64,000 nt of DNA from an uncultured Christensenellaceae bacterium (GTDB lineage: Bacteria; Bacillota; Clostridia; Christensenellales; Borkfalkiaceae), in NCBI GenBank assembly GCA_910587365.1, contig CAJUKJ010000004.1:48397-112396 (forward strand), written 5' to 3'. Below are positions 41,387-50,056 of this stretch, one piece after another (the stretch's first letter is position 1; each line of letters starts with the position of its first letter). Made by a program: the position numbers and the translations under genes. Below the pieces are notes generated by a model. It worked only from the letters and a program-made list of their open reading frames with translations, was not told the DNA's origin and searched no databases.

Positions 41387-42799
41387 TTAAAAACCGAAAT
41401 ATTCCTTAGCGTTATTGTAACAGATATCTTCAACTATTTTGCCGAGAACGGGAAGCTCGGACGCGGGATACTGTCCGCTTTCAACTAATTTACCGAGCAT
41501 ACTGCACAATATCCGCCTGTAATATTCGTGGCGGGGGAATGCTAAAAATGAGCGGCTGTCTGTAAGCATACCTACCGACTGCGCAATAAGTCCCGTCTGC
41601 ATTACGGTTTCAAGGTTACGGTGCAAGCCGTCCTGCTGGTCTAAAAACCACCACGCCGTACCCAATTGGACAAGCCCCTTTACCCCCTGTTTATGAAAAC
41701 AACCCGCAAGCGTGGATAGCGCGTAATTATCGCGGGGGTTGATGTTGTAAAGTATGGTCTTAGGCAGGCTTCCGTCACAGTCGAGTTCGCTTAAAATTGC
41801 GGAAAGCTTTGAAATATAACTTCCGTCTCCCATACAGTCAAAACCCGTATCGGGGCCTATTTTTCCATACATCCGCTTTGAATTGTTTCTTTGCGCGCCT
41901 ATATGATATTGCTGAACCCAGCCACGCTTTGCGTACTGCCTGCCGAGGAAAATCAAAAGATAGCCCTTGTATTTATCCAGCTCTTCACAGGTTAAGGACT
42001 GACCCTTCAGACCCTTTAAAAAGACCTTATCCGCCTCGTCGTAAGTACAGGGCGCGAAGTGAACTTCTTCAAGCGAATGGTCTGAAAGCTTACAGCCCAT
42101 ACTGTCGAAAAATTTAATTCTTTCCGCAAGCGCGTCGCAAAAATCGTTTAAGTTTTTTATAGGCTTTTTCGCCGCGTCCGCAAGCTTGTTTATCCAACAC
42201 GCGAAAAAATTCTGCTCGATATTCAAGGCCTTATCGGGGCGGAACGCGGGCAGAACCTTGACTTTAAGCGTTTCGTCTTCACGCATTTTGGCGTGCCATT
42301 CGAGGCTGTCTGTCGGGTCGTCGGTAGTACATACCGTTTGCACGTTCATTTTGTAAAGCATACCGCGGACGGTAAGCGTTTCAAGGACTTTGTTTGCCTT
42401 ATCCCAAATAGACTTTGCATTTTCGGAATTTATTACCTCTTCAATCCCGAAATATCTTTTAAGTTCGAGATGCGACCAGGTATAGAGAGGGTTGCCGACT
42501 AAATACGGCATAGAATCGGCAAACTGGACATATTTTTTATAATCGTCGCCCGAACCCGAAATACTGTCCTCTTCATAGCCCCTTGCACGGAGAGCGCGCC
42601 ACTTGTAATGGTCGCCGCACCTGTCGCCCGAACCCAGCCACGCTTCGGCAAGGTTACGGAATTTTTTATCCCCGTAAATATCCTTTGCCGACAAATGGCA
42701 ATGGTAGTCTATTATAGGCATATTTTCCGCATGACCGTGATACAGAACCTTTGCCGTTTGCGTATCTAAAAGAAAATCGTTATCCATAAAAGCATTCAT
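41387..42799 (-). CDS. uxaC: Glucuronate isomerase
   Basis: A 470-residue amidohydrolase-superfamily isomerase converting glucuronate to fructuronate (and galacturonate to tagaturonate). Key blocks are MPIIDYHCHLSAKDI (metal-binding HxH), VQTVCTTDDPTDSLEWH, GWVQQYHIGAQRNNSKRMYG and LGTAWWFLDQQDG. Length matches UxaC. It lies downstream of a KdgK-type kinase, the later step of the same uronate route; uxuA/uxuB are not in the window. GGAG lies 9 nt before ATG 42799. Confidence 0.96.
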   Translation of the reverse strand: MNAFMDNDFLLDTQTAKVLYHGHAENMPIIDYHCHLSAKDIYGDKKFRNLAEAWLGSGDRCGDHYKWRALRARGYEEDSISGSGDDYKKYVQFADSMPYLVGNPLYTWSHLELKRYFGIEEVINSENAKSIWDKANKVLETLTVRGMLYKMNVQTVCTTDDPTDSLEWHAKMREDETLKVKVLPAFRPDKALNIEQNFFACWINKLADAAKKPIKNLNDFCDALAERIKFFDSMGCKLSDHSLEEVHFAPCTYDEADKVFLKGLKGQSLTCEELDKYKGYLLIFLGRQYAKRGWVQQYHIGAQRNNSKRMYGKIGPDTGFDCMGDGSYISKLSAILSELDCDGSLPKTILYNINPRDNYALSTLAGCFHKQGVKGLVQLGTAWWFLDQQDGLHRNLETVMQTGLIAQSVGMLTDSRSFLAFPRHEYYRRILCSMLGKLVESGQYPASELPVLGKIVEDICYNNAKEYFGF

Positions 42800-42831
42800 T
42801 AAAAAGTTTACTCCGAATTGTGAAAACGGTT

Positions 42832-42890
42832 TTTACCAAACCGCAGGAATGCAGGCAAGAGGCGAACGAGCATTTATGACGGGAGTTTAC
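42832..42890. repeat. Dispersed intergenic repeat, copy 2
   Basis: TTTACCAAACCGCAGGAATG ... GACGGGAGTTTA, the counterpart of 794-854. It continues with a GTTTACA...TGTAAA hairpin and a GCGCAGTTCAACG...TATTGCG segment, which fills the uxaC-kdgK intergenic space. Confidence 0.6.
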
Positions 42891-42952
42891 ACAGATGTAA
42901 ATGACCGGAATAAAGCGCAGTTCAACGTAGTATTGCGACGTATACACGCGGT

Positions 42953-43984
42953 TTAACGCTGTACCCTGCCCGACCCGTCGCCGCCGACGAGAGCCTCCAC
43001 CTCTTTACGCGAAACGAGGTTAAAGTCGCCGGGGATTGTGTGCTTTAAGGCGGACGCCGCAACGCCGTATTCAAGCGCGGACTTAAAGTCCTTGCCGTCG
43101 AGGAAACCGCAGATTAAGCCGCCTGCGAACGAATCGCCGCCGCCGACACGGTCTACTATCGGGGTTATCCTGTACGTTTTGGAATGGTAAAACTGCTTAC
43201 TCTTTGCCTCGTAAATGCATGCCGACCAGCCGTTATCGGATGCGGAATGACTTACCCGCAACGAGCTTACCGCATATTTAAACCCGAATTTTTCAACCAT
43301 CTGTTCAAATATAGACTTATAACCAGCAAGTTCGAGTTCGCCGCCCGTCACGTCGGTATTGCCGGGCTTGAAGCCGAGAACGAGTTCGGCGTCCTCTTCA
43401 TTGCCTATGCAAACGTCAACATACTTCATAAGCCCGGTCATTATCTTCCGCGCTTTTTCGCTTGACCATAGCTTTTTGCGGAAATTCAGGTCAACCGACA
43501 CGGTAACGCCGTGTTTTTTTGCCGCCTTCAACGCGTCCTCGGTAAGCTTTGCCGCACTGTCCGAAAGGGCGGGTGTAATGCCTGTAAAGTGAAACCAGTC
43601 CGCATCCTTGAAAATCTCTTCAAAATCGAAGTCCTTTTCGGTTGCGGTGCTTATCGATGAATGCGCCCTGTCGTAAACGACCTTGGAAGGACGCATTGCC
43701 GAACCCGTTTCAAGATAGTAAATGCCAAGCCTTTCGCCGCATCTGGCAACGTGTCGGGTACCAACTCCGTACTTCCTGAGGGCGGCAACCGCGCATTCCC
43801 CTATTTCGTTATCCGGAACGGCGGTCACAAATTCCGCCATATGACCGTAGTTTGCGCACGACACCGCAACGTTGGCTTCGCCGCCGCCGTAATTTACGTC
43901 AAATTCGTCCGCCTGTATAAACTTTTCATTACAGGGGGTTGAAAGGCGAAGCATAATTTCGCCCATAGTCACAATTTTTTTCAT
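42953..43984 (-). CDS. kdgK: 2-keto-3-deoxygluconate kinase (PfkB family sugar kinase)
   Basis: A 343-residue ribokinase-family enzyme. It opens MKKIVTMGEIMLRLSTP with NYGGGEANVAVSCANYG (substrate site) and carries the catalytic anion-hole motif VDRVGGGDSFAGGLICGFL near 285-303. The closest match by pattern is KdgK, which phosphorylates 2-keto-3-deoxygluconate; its position beside uxaC supports this. Fructokinase is the alternative. AAAAGGAGAACGG precedes the ATG. Confidence 0.88.
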   Translation of the reverse strand: MKKIVTMGEIMLRLSTPCNEKFIQADEFDVNYGGGEANVAVSCANYGHMAEFVTAVPDNEIGECAVAALRKYGVGTRHVARCGERLGIYYLETGSAMRPSKVVYDRAHSSISTATEKDFDFEEIFKDADWFHFTGITPALSDSAAKLTEDALKAAKKHGVTVSVDLNFRKKLWSSEKARKIMTGLMKYVDVCIGNEEDAELVLGFKPGNTDVTGGELELAGYKSIFEQMVEKFGFKYAVSSLRVSHSASDNGWSACIYEAKSKQFYHSKTYRITPIVDRVGGGDSFAGGLICGFLDGKDFKSALEYGVAASALKHTIPGDFNLVSRKEVEALVGGDGSGRVQR

Positions 43985-44095
43985 ATTGCCGTTCTCCTTT
44001 TGAAAACTTTTGCAAACCTATTATAATTGAATAAAATGCCAAAGTCCATACCAAGGAGGAATTTGTGTGCAAAATGCCAATCTGTGTTTAAAACG

Positions 44096-45547
44096 CTAAG
44101 TTTTTGAAACCCTGTTATCCGTACATACAACGCGGAAGAATTTGAACGTTCCGCAGCCTTTGCTTTCCGAATTTGCGCGGGCGTATATTCCTATCTGCGC
44201 ACCAGACAGCACCCCGCCCTTGGCATAAAACTTATGTGTGAACGCGCTTCCGCCGAAGGTAACCTTATAGGTAAGCTTATGCCTGTCCTCATACTTTGCT
44301 GAAATTTGGAATGTTACGTAATTTTCGTCGTAGGGCTGGCTTTGGCAAAGCGTTTCGTCCACGCTTCCGCCGACATTGCCCTTTCTTATTTCCAGGAAAT
44401 TCTGTCCGTCGCGCCGCACCACGCATATATATGCGTACTCTATACCGTATACGCAAAAGCCGACCTCGTCGCCGTCGTTCAAAAGATTAAGACGGCACTT
44501 CGTCTTAACGGAAAAATTGAGATACTGCACGTTCTGCAAAAAAAGCTGCGGAATATCCGCGAGGGTACTGTTTTCATAATAACGGCATTTTAGCTTTAAC
44601 CCCTTTTTCATTTCAAACCAGTCGGCTTGGCGGGTTACGGGGTTTAGCCATTTCAAGGAGAGGGTTTCCGAATCGAATTCGTCGGAAGGCTCCGTCTTAT
44701 AATCGGTTTGGATATCTACGGGATAATTTCCGCCGCTGACGGGAATACCTGCAAGATTTTCGTCGAACACCTCGCCGCACAGGAACCAGTCGTTGACGTA
44801 TTTTACGGGTTGAAGATGCACGGCGCAGCCATACGCGCCCCTGTACTGCGAATGCAAAAACGCCCAGCTTTCGCCGTCAACGCTGACGAGCGAACCGTTG
44901 TTGGGTCCGTTAACGTCGGTTATGCCCTGCATAAGCACGACTTTGCTTTCGTAAGGGCCGTAGACAGTTTCCGCACGCAGACAAATCTGCCAACCGCTTT
45001 TAGTGCCGCCCGCCGACGCAAATATATAAAAATATCTGCCGTATCTGTAAATTTTGGGGGCTTCCGTCAAGGGGAAATTATGCCGACCGTCATAAATTAC
45101 GGTAAACTTTTCGCCCGCTTGCGTAAGGTCTTCGTCCGCTTCAAACACCGCAATCTGCGAATTAATGCTGAACACGACGAAGCATTTACCGTTATGCCAT
45201 ACGGGGCAGGGGCTTTCCAATCCCTCCCTTTCGACAAGAGGTCTTAAAGGCGACCAATTTTTACAGGGGTCGTACGTTTCGCTGACGAAAATGCCGTAAT
45301 CGGGCAAGCCGATAAGACAGTAGTATTTGCCGTTATGATACCTTATAGAAGGACAGCGCACGCTTGCAAGCGGAAAGGGCAGCCCGTCCGCCACGTGGTT
45401 TACAAGCTGCCACTCAACGAGATTTTTAGAGTGCAGGACGGGAACGCACGGAGCAAGGTTGTAGCTTGACGTTACCATAAAAAAGTCGCCGCCGACGCGT
45501 ATTACGTCGGGGTCGGCACCGTTAACTACGGGATTTTCGTATTTCAT
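44096..45547 (-). CDS. Glycoside hydrolase family 43 (beta-xylosidase/arabinofuranosidase type)
   Basis: A 483-residue enzyme, start ATG 45547 with GAGG upstream; a second ATG five codons earlier lacks a better ribosome site. The five-bladed propeller holds catalytic Asp in NGADPDVIRV, a pKa-modulating Asp region, and the acid Glu in PLTEAPKIYRYG. The C-terminal ~180 residues (from EPSDEFDSETLSLKWLNP) form the beta-sandwich common in GH43 xylosidases. No signal peptide, so it acts on imported oligosaccharides. Context (uronate genes, GH3) suggests glucuronoxylan or arabinoxylan degradation. Confidence 0.92.
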   Translation of the reverse strand: MKYENPVVNGADPDVIRVGGDFFMVTSSYNLAPCVPVLHSKNLVEWQLVNHVADGLPFPLASVRCPSIRYHNGKYYCLIGLPDYGIFVSETYDPCKNWSPLRPLVEREGLESPCPVWHNGKCFVVFSINSQIAVFEADEDLTQAGEKFTVIYDGRHNFPLTEAPKIYRYGRYFYIFASAGGTKSGWQICLRAETVYGPYESKVVLMQGITDVNGPNNGSLVSVDGESWAFLHSQYRGAYGCAVHLQPVKYVNDWFLCGEVFDENLAGIPVSGGNYPVDIQTDYKTEPSDEFDSETLSLKWLNPVTRQADWFEMKKGLKLKCRYYENSTLADIPQLFLQNVQYLNFSVKTKCRLNLLNDGDEVGFCVYGIEYAYICVVRRDGQNFLEIRKGNVGGSVDETLCQSQPYDENYVTFQISAKYEDRHKLTYKVTFGGSAFTHKFYAKGGVLSGAQIGIYARANSESKGCGTFKFFRVVCTDNRVSKT

Positions 45548-45735
45548 AAATATATACCTCAATATATAACCTTAAAAATATTGTATCACTTCCCCGTGCT
45601 TATTGCAAGAGTTTTTAAAAATACCTTTTACGGGATTTAATACCGTTTTATTGCATTTTTTTACAATTATATTAATATTTTGAATACGAATTGCAATTGA
45701 ATTAAAAAGTTCTTTAATGTAAAATATATTATATG

Positions 45736-45785
45736 ACAGTTTGCGAAACGTTTTTTACAATTTGAGAAACATTATTGTAATTTCA
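45736..45785 (+). promoter_or_regulatory. Candidate LytTR-regulator direct repeats upstream of GH3
   Basis: ACAGTTTGC (45736-45744) and ACAATTTGA (45757-45765) are 21 bp apart start to start, and a weaker GTAATTTCA (45777-45785) follows. LytTR regulators such as AgrA and ComE bind paired ACAGTT-like direct repeats at this spacing. The third copy overlaps the -35 region. Binding by the 20657-21370 regulator is inferred. Confidence 0.55.
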
Positions 45786-45804
45786 TACTTCGATATTATA
45801 TAAT
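45775..45804 (+). promoter_or_regulatory. Promoter of the second membrane-anchored GH3
   Basis: TTGTAA (45775-45780), 18-bp spacer, TATAAT (45799-45804). The weak -35 fits a promoter needing an activator. Confidence 0.7.
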
Positions 45805-45856
45805 CACTGTAATGTTAAGGTGCAACCCGCGCCTAATAAACAAAAAGGAGAAAAAG

Positions 45857-48800
45857 ATGAAACAGAAAATGTCAGCCAAAAAGGCACTTGCGATATTCAC
45901 GCCCTGCATAACGTTAGTTGTTGTGCTTATGCTTGTTATTGCAATACTCGTGTCAATGTTCTGGAAGCAGATCAGTATGTTCATAAGCGGACGTCCGCAG
46001 ACTGCCGACTCTGCGGCATTGGCAGACGGCGAAGCACTCTGCGAGGACATCGTAGAAGAAGGAACAGTTCTTTTAAAGAACGAAAAGGACTCAAAGGGCA
46101 ACCCCGCCCTGCCCCTTACCAAAGACGAAATCAAGCAGGTTAACGTATTCGGTTGGGCGGCTTACGACTGGATGTGTATGGCTTTCGGTTCGGGCTATTC
46201 CAATACGTCCCTGCAAAGAACCAAGCTTTTCCCCGCATTGGAAGCGGCAGGTATAGGCTATAACACAGACCTTTATAACCTATACAAGGACTACTACACC
46301 GCACACAACAAAACCTACGGCGAAGGCGACTATGAGGAATACAGGGGCGGCGTAGCGTTCGGCTCGGAAGAAATTTTCGTATTGCGCGAACCCAGCAAAG
46401 CCCAGTACGAAGCATTGACGGACAGCATAGTCAACTTTTCCAAGGTCGGACTTGTTGTTATAGGCAGAACGGGCAGCGAAAGTAAGGACTTAGAGCTTCA
46501 ACAGGTAAAACAGACCACCCCCGGCAGCAACACAAAGAAAACGATAACCGACAGGCACTACCTTCAACTTTCCACCGAGGAAGAGGATATGATTGAGGTT
46601 GCAAAAAACACCTGCGAAAAGGTTATTGTAATCCTCAACACCGCAAACACTATGGAAACGGGCTTTATCGAGGACGACGGCATTGACGGCGCGCTTTTGG
46701 TAGGCATTACGGGTCTTACGGGCGTTAACGGGCTTGTCAACGTACTTAAAGGCGAAAAGGAAGAACCTATCCCTGTGCGCGACAGTGAAGGCAACCCCGT
46801 TTATAACGACGACGGAACACCCAAGTATGAAACCAACGCGGACGGCTCGGTTAAAACACAGACGGTCAAGGTATCTCCTTCGGGCAGAACGGCGGACACT
46901 TACGCTTATGATATTATCGGCACCACTCCCTCTGCCGTAAACCAGGGCAACAAGGGAAAGAACGAGAAGGGCGCGGCTACCGTATATTCCAACGGCACGG
47001 CGGGCGGCAACGACAGATACGGTGCTTATGTGGACTATTCCGAAGGTATATACGTAGGCTACAAATGGTTTGAAACGGCAGACGCAGAAAAATTCTGGGA
47101 TGACGTAAGCAACGATTACGGAACGGGCTACGACGGCGTCGTCCAGTACCCTTTCGGCTACGGTCTTTCCTATACGGAATTTGAATGGACGGTAACAAAA
47201 GTCGAAGTCAGCGGAAAAGATAAGACCTCAGGCGAAATTACCGAAAAAGATACTATTAAAATTTGGGTCGAGGTTAAGAATACGGGAAATTACCCCGGAG
47301 CGGACGTAGTTGAACTTTACTACACCGCACCCTACACCCCCGGCGGAATTGAAAAGGCTTACGTAAACCTTGTCGATTTTGCAAAAACAGGCGTTATCCA
47401 GCCGGGCGAAGCCGATTTGGTTGAATTGGAGCTTACCGTACAGGATATGGCTTCATACGACTGCTACGACGTAAACAACAACGGACATGCGGGCTATGAG
47501 GTTGAAGCGGGCGAATATAATCTCCGCCTTATGAAAAACTCGCACGAAGCAGGCACTATGGGCGACAGAACGGTTAACGGGGCTTCGGCGGCAGTTAAAG
47601 AATCGGTAATAACCTACACCGTTAAAGACACAATAAAATACACCGCGGACGACAAGACGGGCAACACCGTTGAAAACCGCTTTACCAACAAGGACGGCGA
47701 CGGAAACGACGAAGTTGTAGACAACAACGACCTTGACGGCAGCCGCGAGGCAACGCCCGTCAAATATATGTCGAGGGAAAACTTCAAAGACACTTATCCC
47801 GAAAAAATTACGTCGGCAACCGTGAGAACGGCAACGGCGGAAGCCGTATCGGTTGCGAAAGCACAAAAGCCCACAACCGCACAGTTGGCGGCAACGGGTT
47901 ACAGCAACGTTACGATGCGCCAGCAGCAGAATAACTGCTTAACGTTTGAAGACCTGTTGGAGGAAACGAATTACGACGACGAAATCTGGCAGGATGTAAT
48001 TGCAAACATTTCAAACAGGGAGCTTGTTAACCTTGCGCAGGACGGCTACTTCAAGACTGCGGCTATTTCAAGCATAGATAAGCCCGAATACGTAGACCTT
48101 GACGGTCCCCTCGGCTTCAACACCCGCGTTACGGGTGGTAACGGAACCACCTGCCAGTTTATGGCTTATCCCAGCGGAACGATGCTTGCGCAGACTTGGA
48201 GCAGCGAACAGGCTTACGGATTGGGTCTTAGCGTGGGCAGGGAGCGTCAGTCTATGGACGGACTCCGCGGCTGGTACGCACCCGGCGCAAACACACACCG
48301 CAATCCCTTCGGCGGAAGAAACGGCGAATACTACTCCGAAGACGGCGTGCTTGCAGGACAGATTTGCGCGGGAACGGTTTCGGGCGCAAAGGATATGGGC
48401 GTTTACTCCTACGTTAAACACTTTGTCGTAAACGACAGCGAATATAACCGTTCGGGACTGTTTACCTTCCTTACCGAGCAGACCTTGCGTGAAATTTACC
48501 TTAAACCCTTTGAAATTATGATAAAGGACGGCGGCGGCAACGCGCTTATGAGCAGTATGAACCGTTTAGGCAGAGTATGGTCGGGCGCAAACTACGCACT
48601 CTGCACCGAGATTATAAGAAACGAATGGGGCTTTAAAGGCACTATCGTTACCGACTGGGTAAACTCGGGCGACGATTATATGCCCCCCTTCAAGGGCGTA
48701 TGGGCAGGCAGCGACACCTGGCTTTCGGCAGGCTTCGGAAACCAGTTCAGCGGTATGGAAAACGACGCGGCGTTGTGCGAGGCGTTGGAAAACGTAGCAC

Positions 48801-49066
48801 ACCACGTACTGTGGACGTTTGTAGATACGACCAACGCGGAAGCGGCGTTCGACCCTAATGCGGCACGTCCCGACTTATCAGTGGGCGCGGCGTACAATAT
48901 GACGTTCGTTGCATACGTTGTTCTCGGCGAAGTCGCACTTGCGGCAGGCGCGGGCGTGATGGCTTTCTTCCTTATAAAAGCTATTTTAAGAAGCAGGAAA
49001 GAAAACGCGGCGGAAGCAACGGTTGAACAAACCTCTTCTTCCGACACTCCCCCTACCGACGAATAA
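45857..49066 (+). CDS. Membrane-anchored GH3 glycosidase with permuted domain order, second copy
   Basis: A 1069-residue protein, start ATG 45857 with AAAAAGGAG upstream. Membrane helices lie near residues 12-36 and 1015-1040. As in the 15893-18916 protein, the GH3 C-domain comes first (EEGTVLLKNEKDSKGNPALP; VFGWAAYDWMCMAFGSG), then a fibronectin III-like part after YPFGYGLSYTEFEWTVTK, then the catalytic barrel (DLDGPLGFNTRVTGGNG; YVKHFVVNDSEYNRSG; nucleophile Asp in GTIVTDWVNSG near 931). The nucleophile keeps the standard TDW context. The C-terminal tail is charged and cytosolic. It has its own promoter with LytTR-like repeats and its own terminator. Confidence 0.88.
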   Translation: MKQKMSAKKALAIFTPCITLVVVLMLVIAILVSMFWKQISMFISGRPQTADSAALADGEALCEDIVEEGTVLLKNEKDSKGNPALPLTKDEIKQVNVFGWAAYDWMCMAFGSGYSNTSLQRTKLFPALEAAGIGYNTDLYNLYKDYYTAHNKTYGEGDYEEYRGGVAFGSEEIFVLREPSKAQYEALTDSIVNFSKVGLVVIGRTGSESKDLELQQVKQTTPGSNTKKTITDRHYLQLSTEEEDMIEVAKNTCEKVIVILNTANTMETGFIEDDGIDGALLVGITGLTGVNGLVNVLKGEKEEPIPVRDSEGNPVYNDDGTPKYETNADGSVKTQTVKVSPSGRTADTYAYDIIGTTPSAVNQGNKGKNEKGAATVYSNGTAGGNDRYGAYVDYSEGIYVGYKWFETADAEKFWDDVSNDYGTGYDGVVQYPFGYGLSYTEFEWTVTKVEVSGKDKTSGEITEKDTIKIWVEVKNTGNYPGADVVELYYTAPYTPGGIEKAYVNLVDFAKTGVIQPGEADLVELELTVQDMASYDCYDVNNNGHAGYEVEAGEYNLRLMKNSHEAGTMGDRTVNGASAAVKESVITYTVKDTIKYTADDKTGNTVENRFTNKDGDGNDEVVDNNDLDGSREATPVKYMSRENFKDTYPEKITSATVRTATAEAVSVAKAQKPTTAQLAATGYSNVTMRQQQNNCLTFEDLLEETNYDDEIWQDVIANISNRELVNLAQDGYFKTAAISSIDKPEYVDLDGPLGFNTRVTGGNGTTCQFMAYPSGTMLAQTWSSEQAYGLGLSVGRERQSMDGLRGWYAPGANTHRNPFGGRNGEYYSEDGVLAGQICAGTVSGAKDMGVYSYVKHFVVNDSEYNRSGLFTFLTEQTLREIYLKPFEIMIKDGGGNALMSSMNRLGRVWSGANYALCTEIIRNEWGFKGTIVTDWVNSGDDYMPPFKGVWAGSDTWLSAGFGNQFSGMENDAALCEALENVAHHVLWTFVDTTNAEAAFDPNAARPDLSVGAAYNMTFVAYVVLGEVALAAGAGVMAFFLIKAILRSRKENAAEATVEQTSSSDTPPTDE

Positions 49067-49088
49067 ATTAATAGCAAACTAAAATATA

Positions 49089-49120
49089 GGCGGGACGCTT
49101 TATGCGTCCCGCCTGTTTTT
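49089..49120 (+). terminator. Terminator of GH3
   Basis: GGCGGGACGC/GCGTCCCGCC perfect 10-bp arms followed by TGTTTTTA. Confidence 0.93.
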
Positions 49121-49130
49121 ACTCTTCTAT

Positions 49131-49290
49131 TTCACATTATAAAGCCTTCCCCCTTAACAAAGGGGGAAGGTGGCATTTTCGTAAGAAAATGACGAATGAG
49201 GGTTGTGCTATTCTACAAAATTATAATGTGAAATTTCACAACCCTCACCCCTTCCCCTCCCCCTTTTCTATGGGGGAGGGCTTAAAGCCT
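49131..49290. repeat. Dispersed two-hairpin repeat (copy 3) with an inverted partner
   Basis: 49141-49208 has CCTTCCCCC...GGGGGAAGG, then hairpin CATTTTC gtaa GAAAATG and GACGAATGAGGGTTGTG. An inverted related copy occupies about 49232-49290 (CACAACCCTCACCCC...). A perfect 12-bp inverted repeat TTCACATTATAA (49131-49142)/TTATAATGTGAA (49221-49232) flanks the first copy, giving a small mobile-element-like layout. Confidence 0.75.
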
Positions 49291-49295
49291 ATGTG

Positions 49296-49505
49296 TCATT
49301 TTTCATCTATTCCCAATAAGTAATCTGCCGACACATCGAATATTTTGCAAAGCAAACGAATATCGTTTACGCTTGGCTCTGCAAGACCTTGCTCCCAGCT
49401 TGCATATCCTGTTTCCGACTTACTCAAAAGTTCTGCAACCTGCTTTTGTGTCAAGCTTCTTTCTTTTCTCAGCTCTTTAATTTTATGTCTTATTTCATAA
49501 TTCAT
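49296..49505 (-). CDS. Small XRE-family repressor
   Basis: A 69-residue protein that is essentially a single Cro/C1 HTH: IKELRKERSLTQKQVAELLS, KSETGYASWEQGLAEPSVND, FDVSADYLLGI. It is divergent from a small Cys-rich gene, with three near-identical ACTAAA/TTTAGT palindromes between them, so it is very likely an autorepressor of that cassette. No good Shine-Dalgarno precedes its ATG, so it may be made from a leaderless or short-leader mRNA. Confidence 0.9.
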   Translation of the reverse strand: MNYEIRHKIKELRKERSLTQKQVAELLSKSETGYASWEQGLAEPSVNDIRLLCKIFDVSADYLLGIDEK

Positions 49506-49526
49506 ATTTCCATTTTACATTTTACT

Positions 49527-49583
49527 ACTAAAATTTAGTTGACACTACGAAAATTTAGTAGTAAAATAATACTAAATTTTAGT
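49527..49583. promoter_or_regulatory. Three XRE operators interleaved with the cassette promoter
   Basis: Palindromes ACTAAAATTTAGT (49527-49539), ACGAAAATTTAGT (49547-49559) and ACTAAATTTTAGT (49571-49583). The plus promoter is TTGACA (49539-49544), 17 bp, TAAAAT (49562-49567). Operator 1 abuts the -35, operator 2 fills the spacer and operator 3 follows the -10, a layout that would block RNA polymerase. Confidence 0.88.
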
Positions 49584-49598
49584 AGTCGAGGTGCATTT

Positions 49599-49850
49599 AT
49601 GGATATTAAAAATTTATGCGGTAACTGCAAGCACTTCAACCGCCACTACGTTATAAGAAAAGAACGTTTGAAAAAGACGGGCTTCGGACACTGTGTTTGC
49701 AAGGCAAAGCTGCATATCTATACCGATAACAAACACTGCGACAAGTGGGAACAGGCGGACAGCACAACACTGAATAAAGATATTAAAGAAGCGTTAAAAG
49801 ATATGGCAAAGCAATTAACCGACATACTTTTGATTTTAAATTGCGACTGA
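49599..49850 (+). CDS. Small Cys/His-rich protein of an XRE cassette
   Basis: An 83-residue protein, start ATG 49599 after GAGGTG. Cys/His residues in CGNCKHF (7-13), GHCVCKAK and NKHCDKWEQ are spaced for one zinc site. The C-terminal half is a helix (IKEALKDMAKQLTDILLILN). I recall similar CxxC...C small proteins beside XRE genes in Firmicutes, but no function. It is controlled by the divergent repressor through the three operators. Confidence 0.75.
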   Translation: MDIKNLCGNCKHFNRHYVIRKERLKKTGFGHCVCKAKLHIYTDNKHCDKWEQADSTTLNKDIKEALKDMAKQLTDILLILNCD

Positions 49851-49889
49851 TACCTTGTTAAATGTCCTGCGGGCGTTTGGGTACATTAT

Positions 49890-49936
49890 AAAGCCTTCTC
49901 CCTTTGTTAAGGGGGAAGGCTTTATTTCGGTTTTTT
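49890..49936. terminator. Terminator built on the dispersed GAAGGC repeat
   Basis: AAAGCCTTC/GAAGGCTTT arms with inner CCCTT/AAGGG pairing followed by ATTTCGGTTTTTT on the plus strand; it resembles the first hairpin of the dispersed repeat family. Confidence 0.8.
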
Positions 49937-49957
49937 ATTATATAATACAACCTCAAC

Positions 49958-50055
49958 ATTTTGCGTAAGCAAAATATTTCACATCGGCGCAGCCGATATT
50001 TAACAAACGCAGTTTATTTAACATTGCGCTGCAATATTTAACTTTGCATAGCAAA
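49958..50055. repeat. Array of five mini-hairpins with conserved 7-nt spacers
   Basis: Hairpins: ATTTTGC gtaa GCAAAAT (49958-49975), ATCGGC gca GCCGAT (49983-49997), AAAC gca GTTT (50005-50015), ATTGC gct GCAAT (50023-50035), TTTGC ata GCAAA (50043-50055). The stems all differ but are perfectly paired. The four spacers are ATTTCAC, then ATTTAAC three times. It lies directly after the potD stop. Confidence 0.92.
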
Positions 50056-50056
50056 T

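Noticed and set aside
45812..45857. Upstream ATG of the second GH3 and a leaderless reading there
   Set aside because: The ATG at 45857 has a strong AAAAAGGAG and gives a normal membrane-anchor N-terminus; the earlier ATG lies at the predicted transcription start and lacks a sensible N-terminal sequence.
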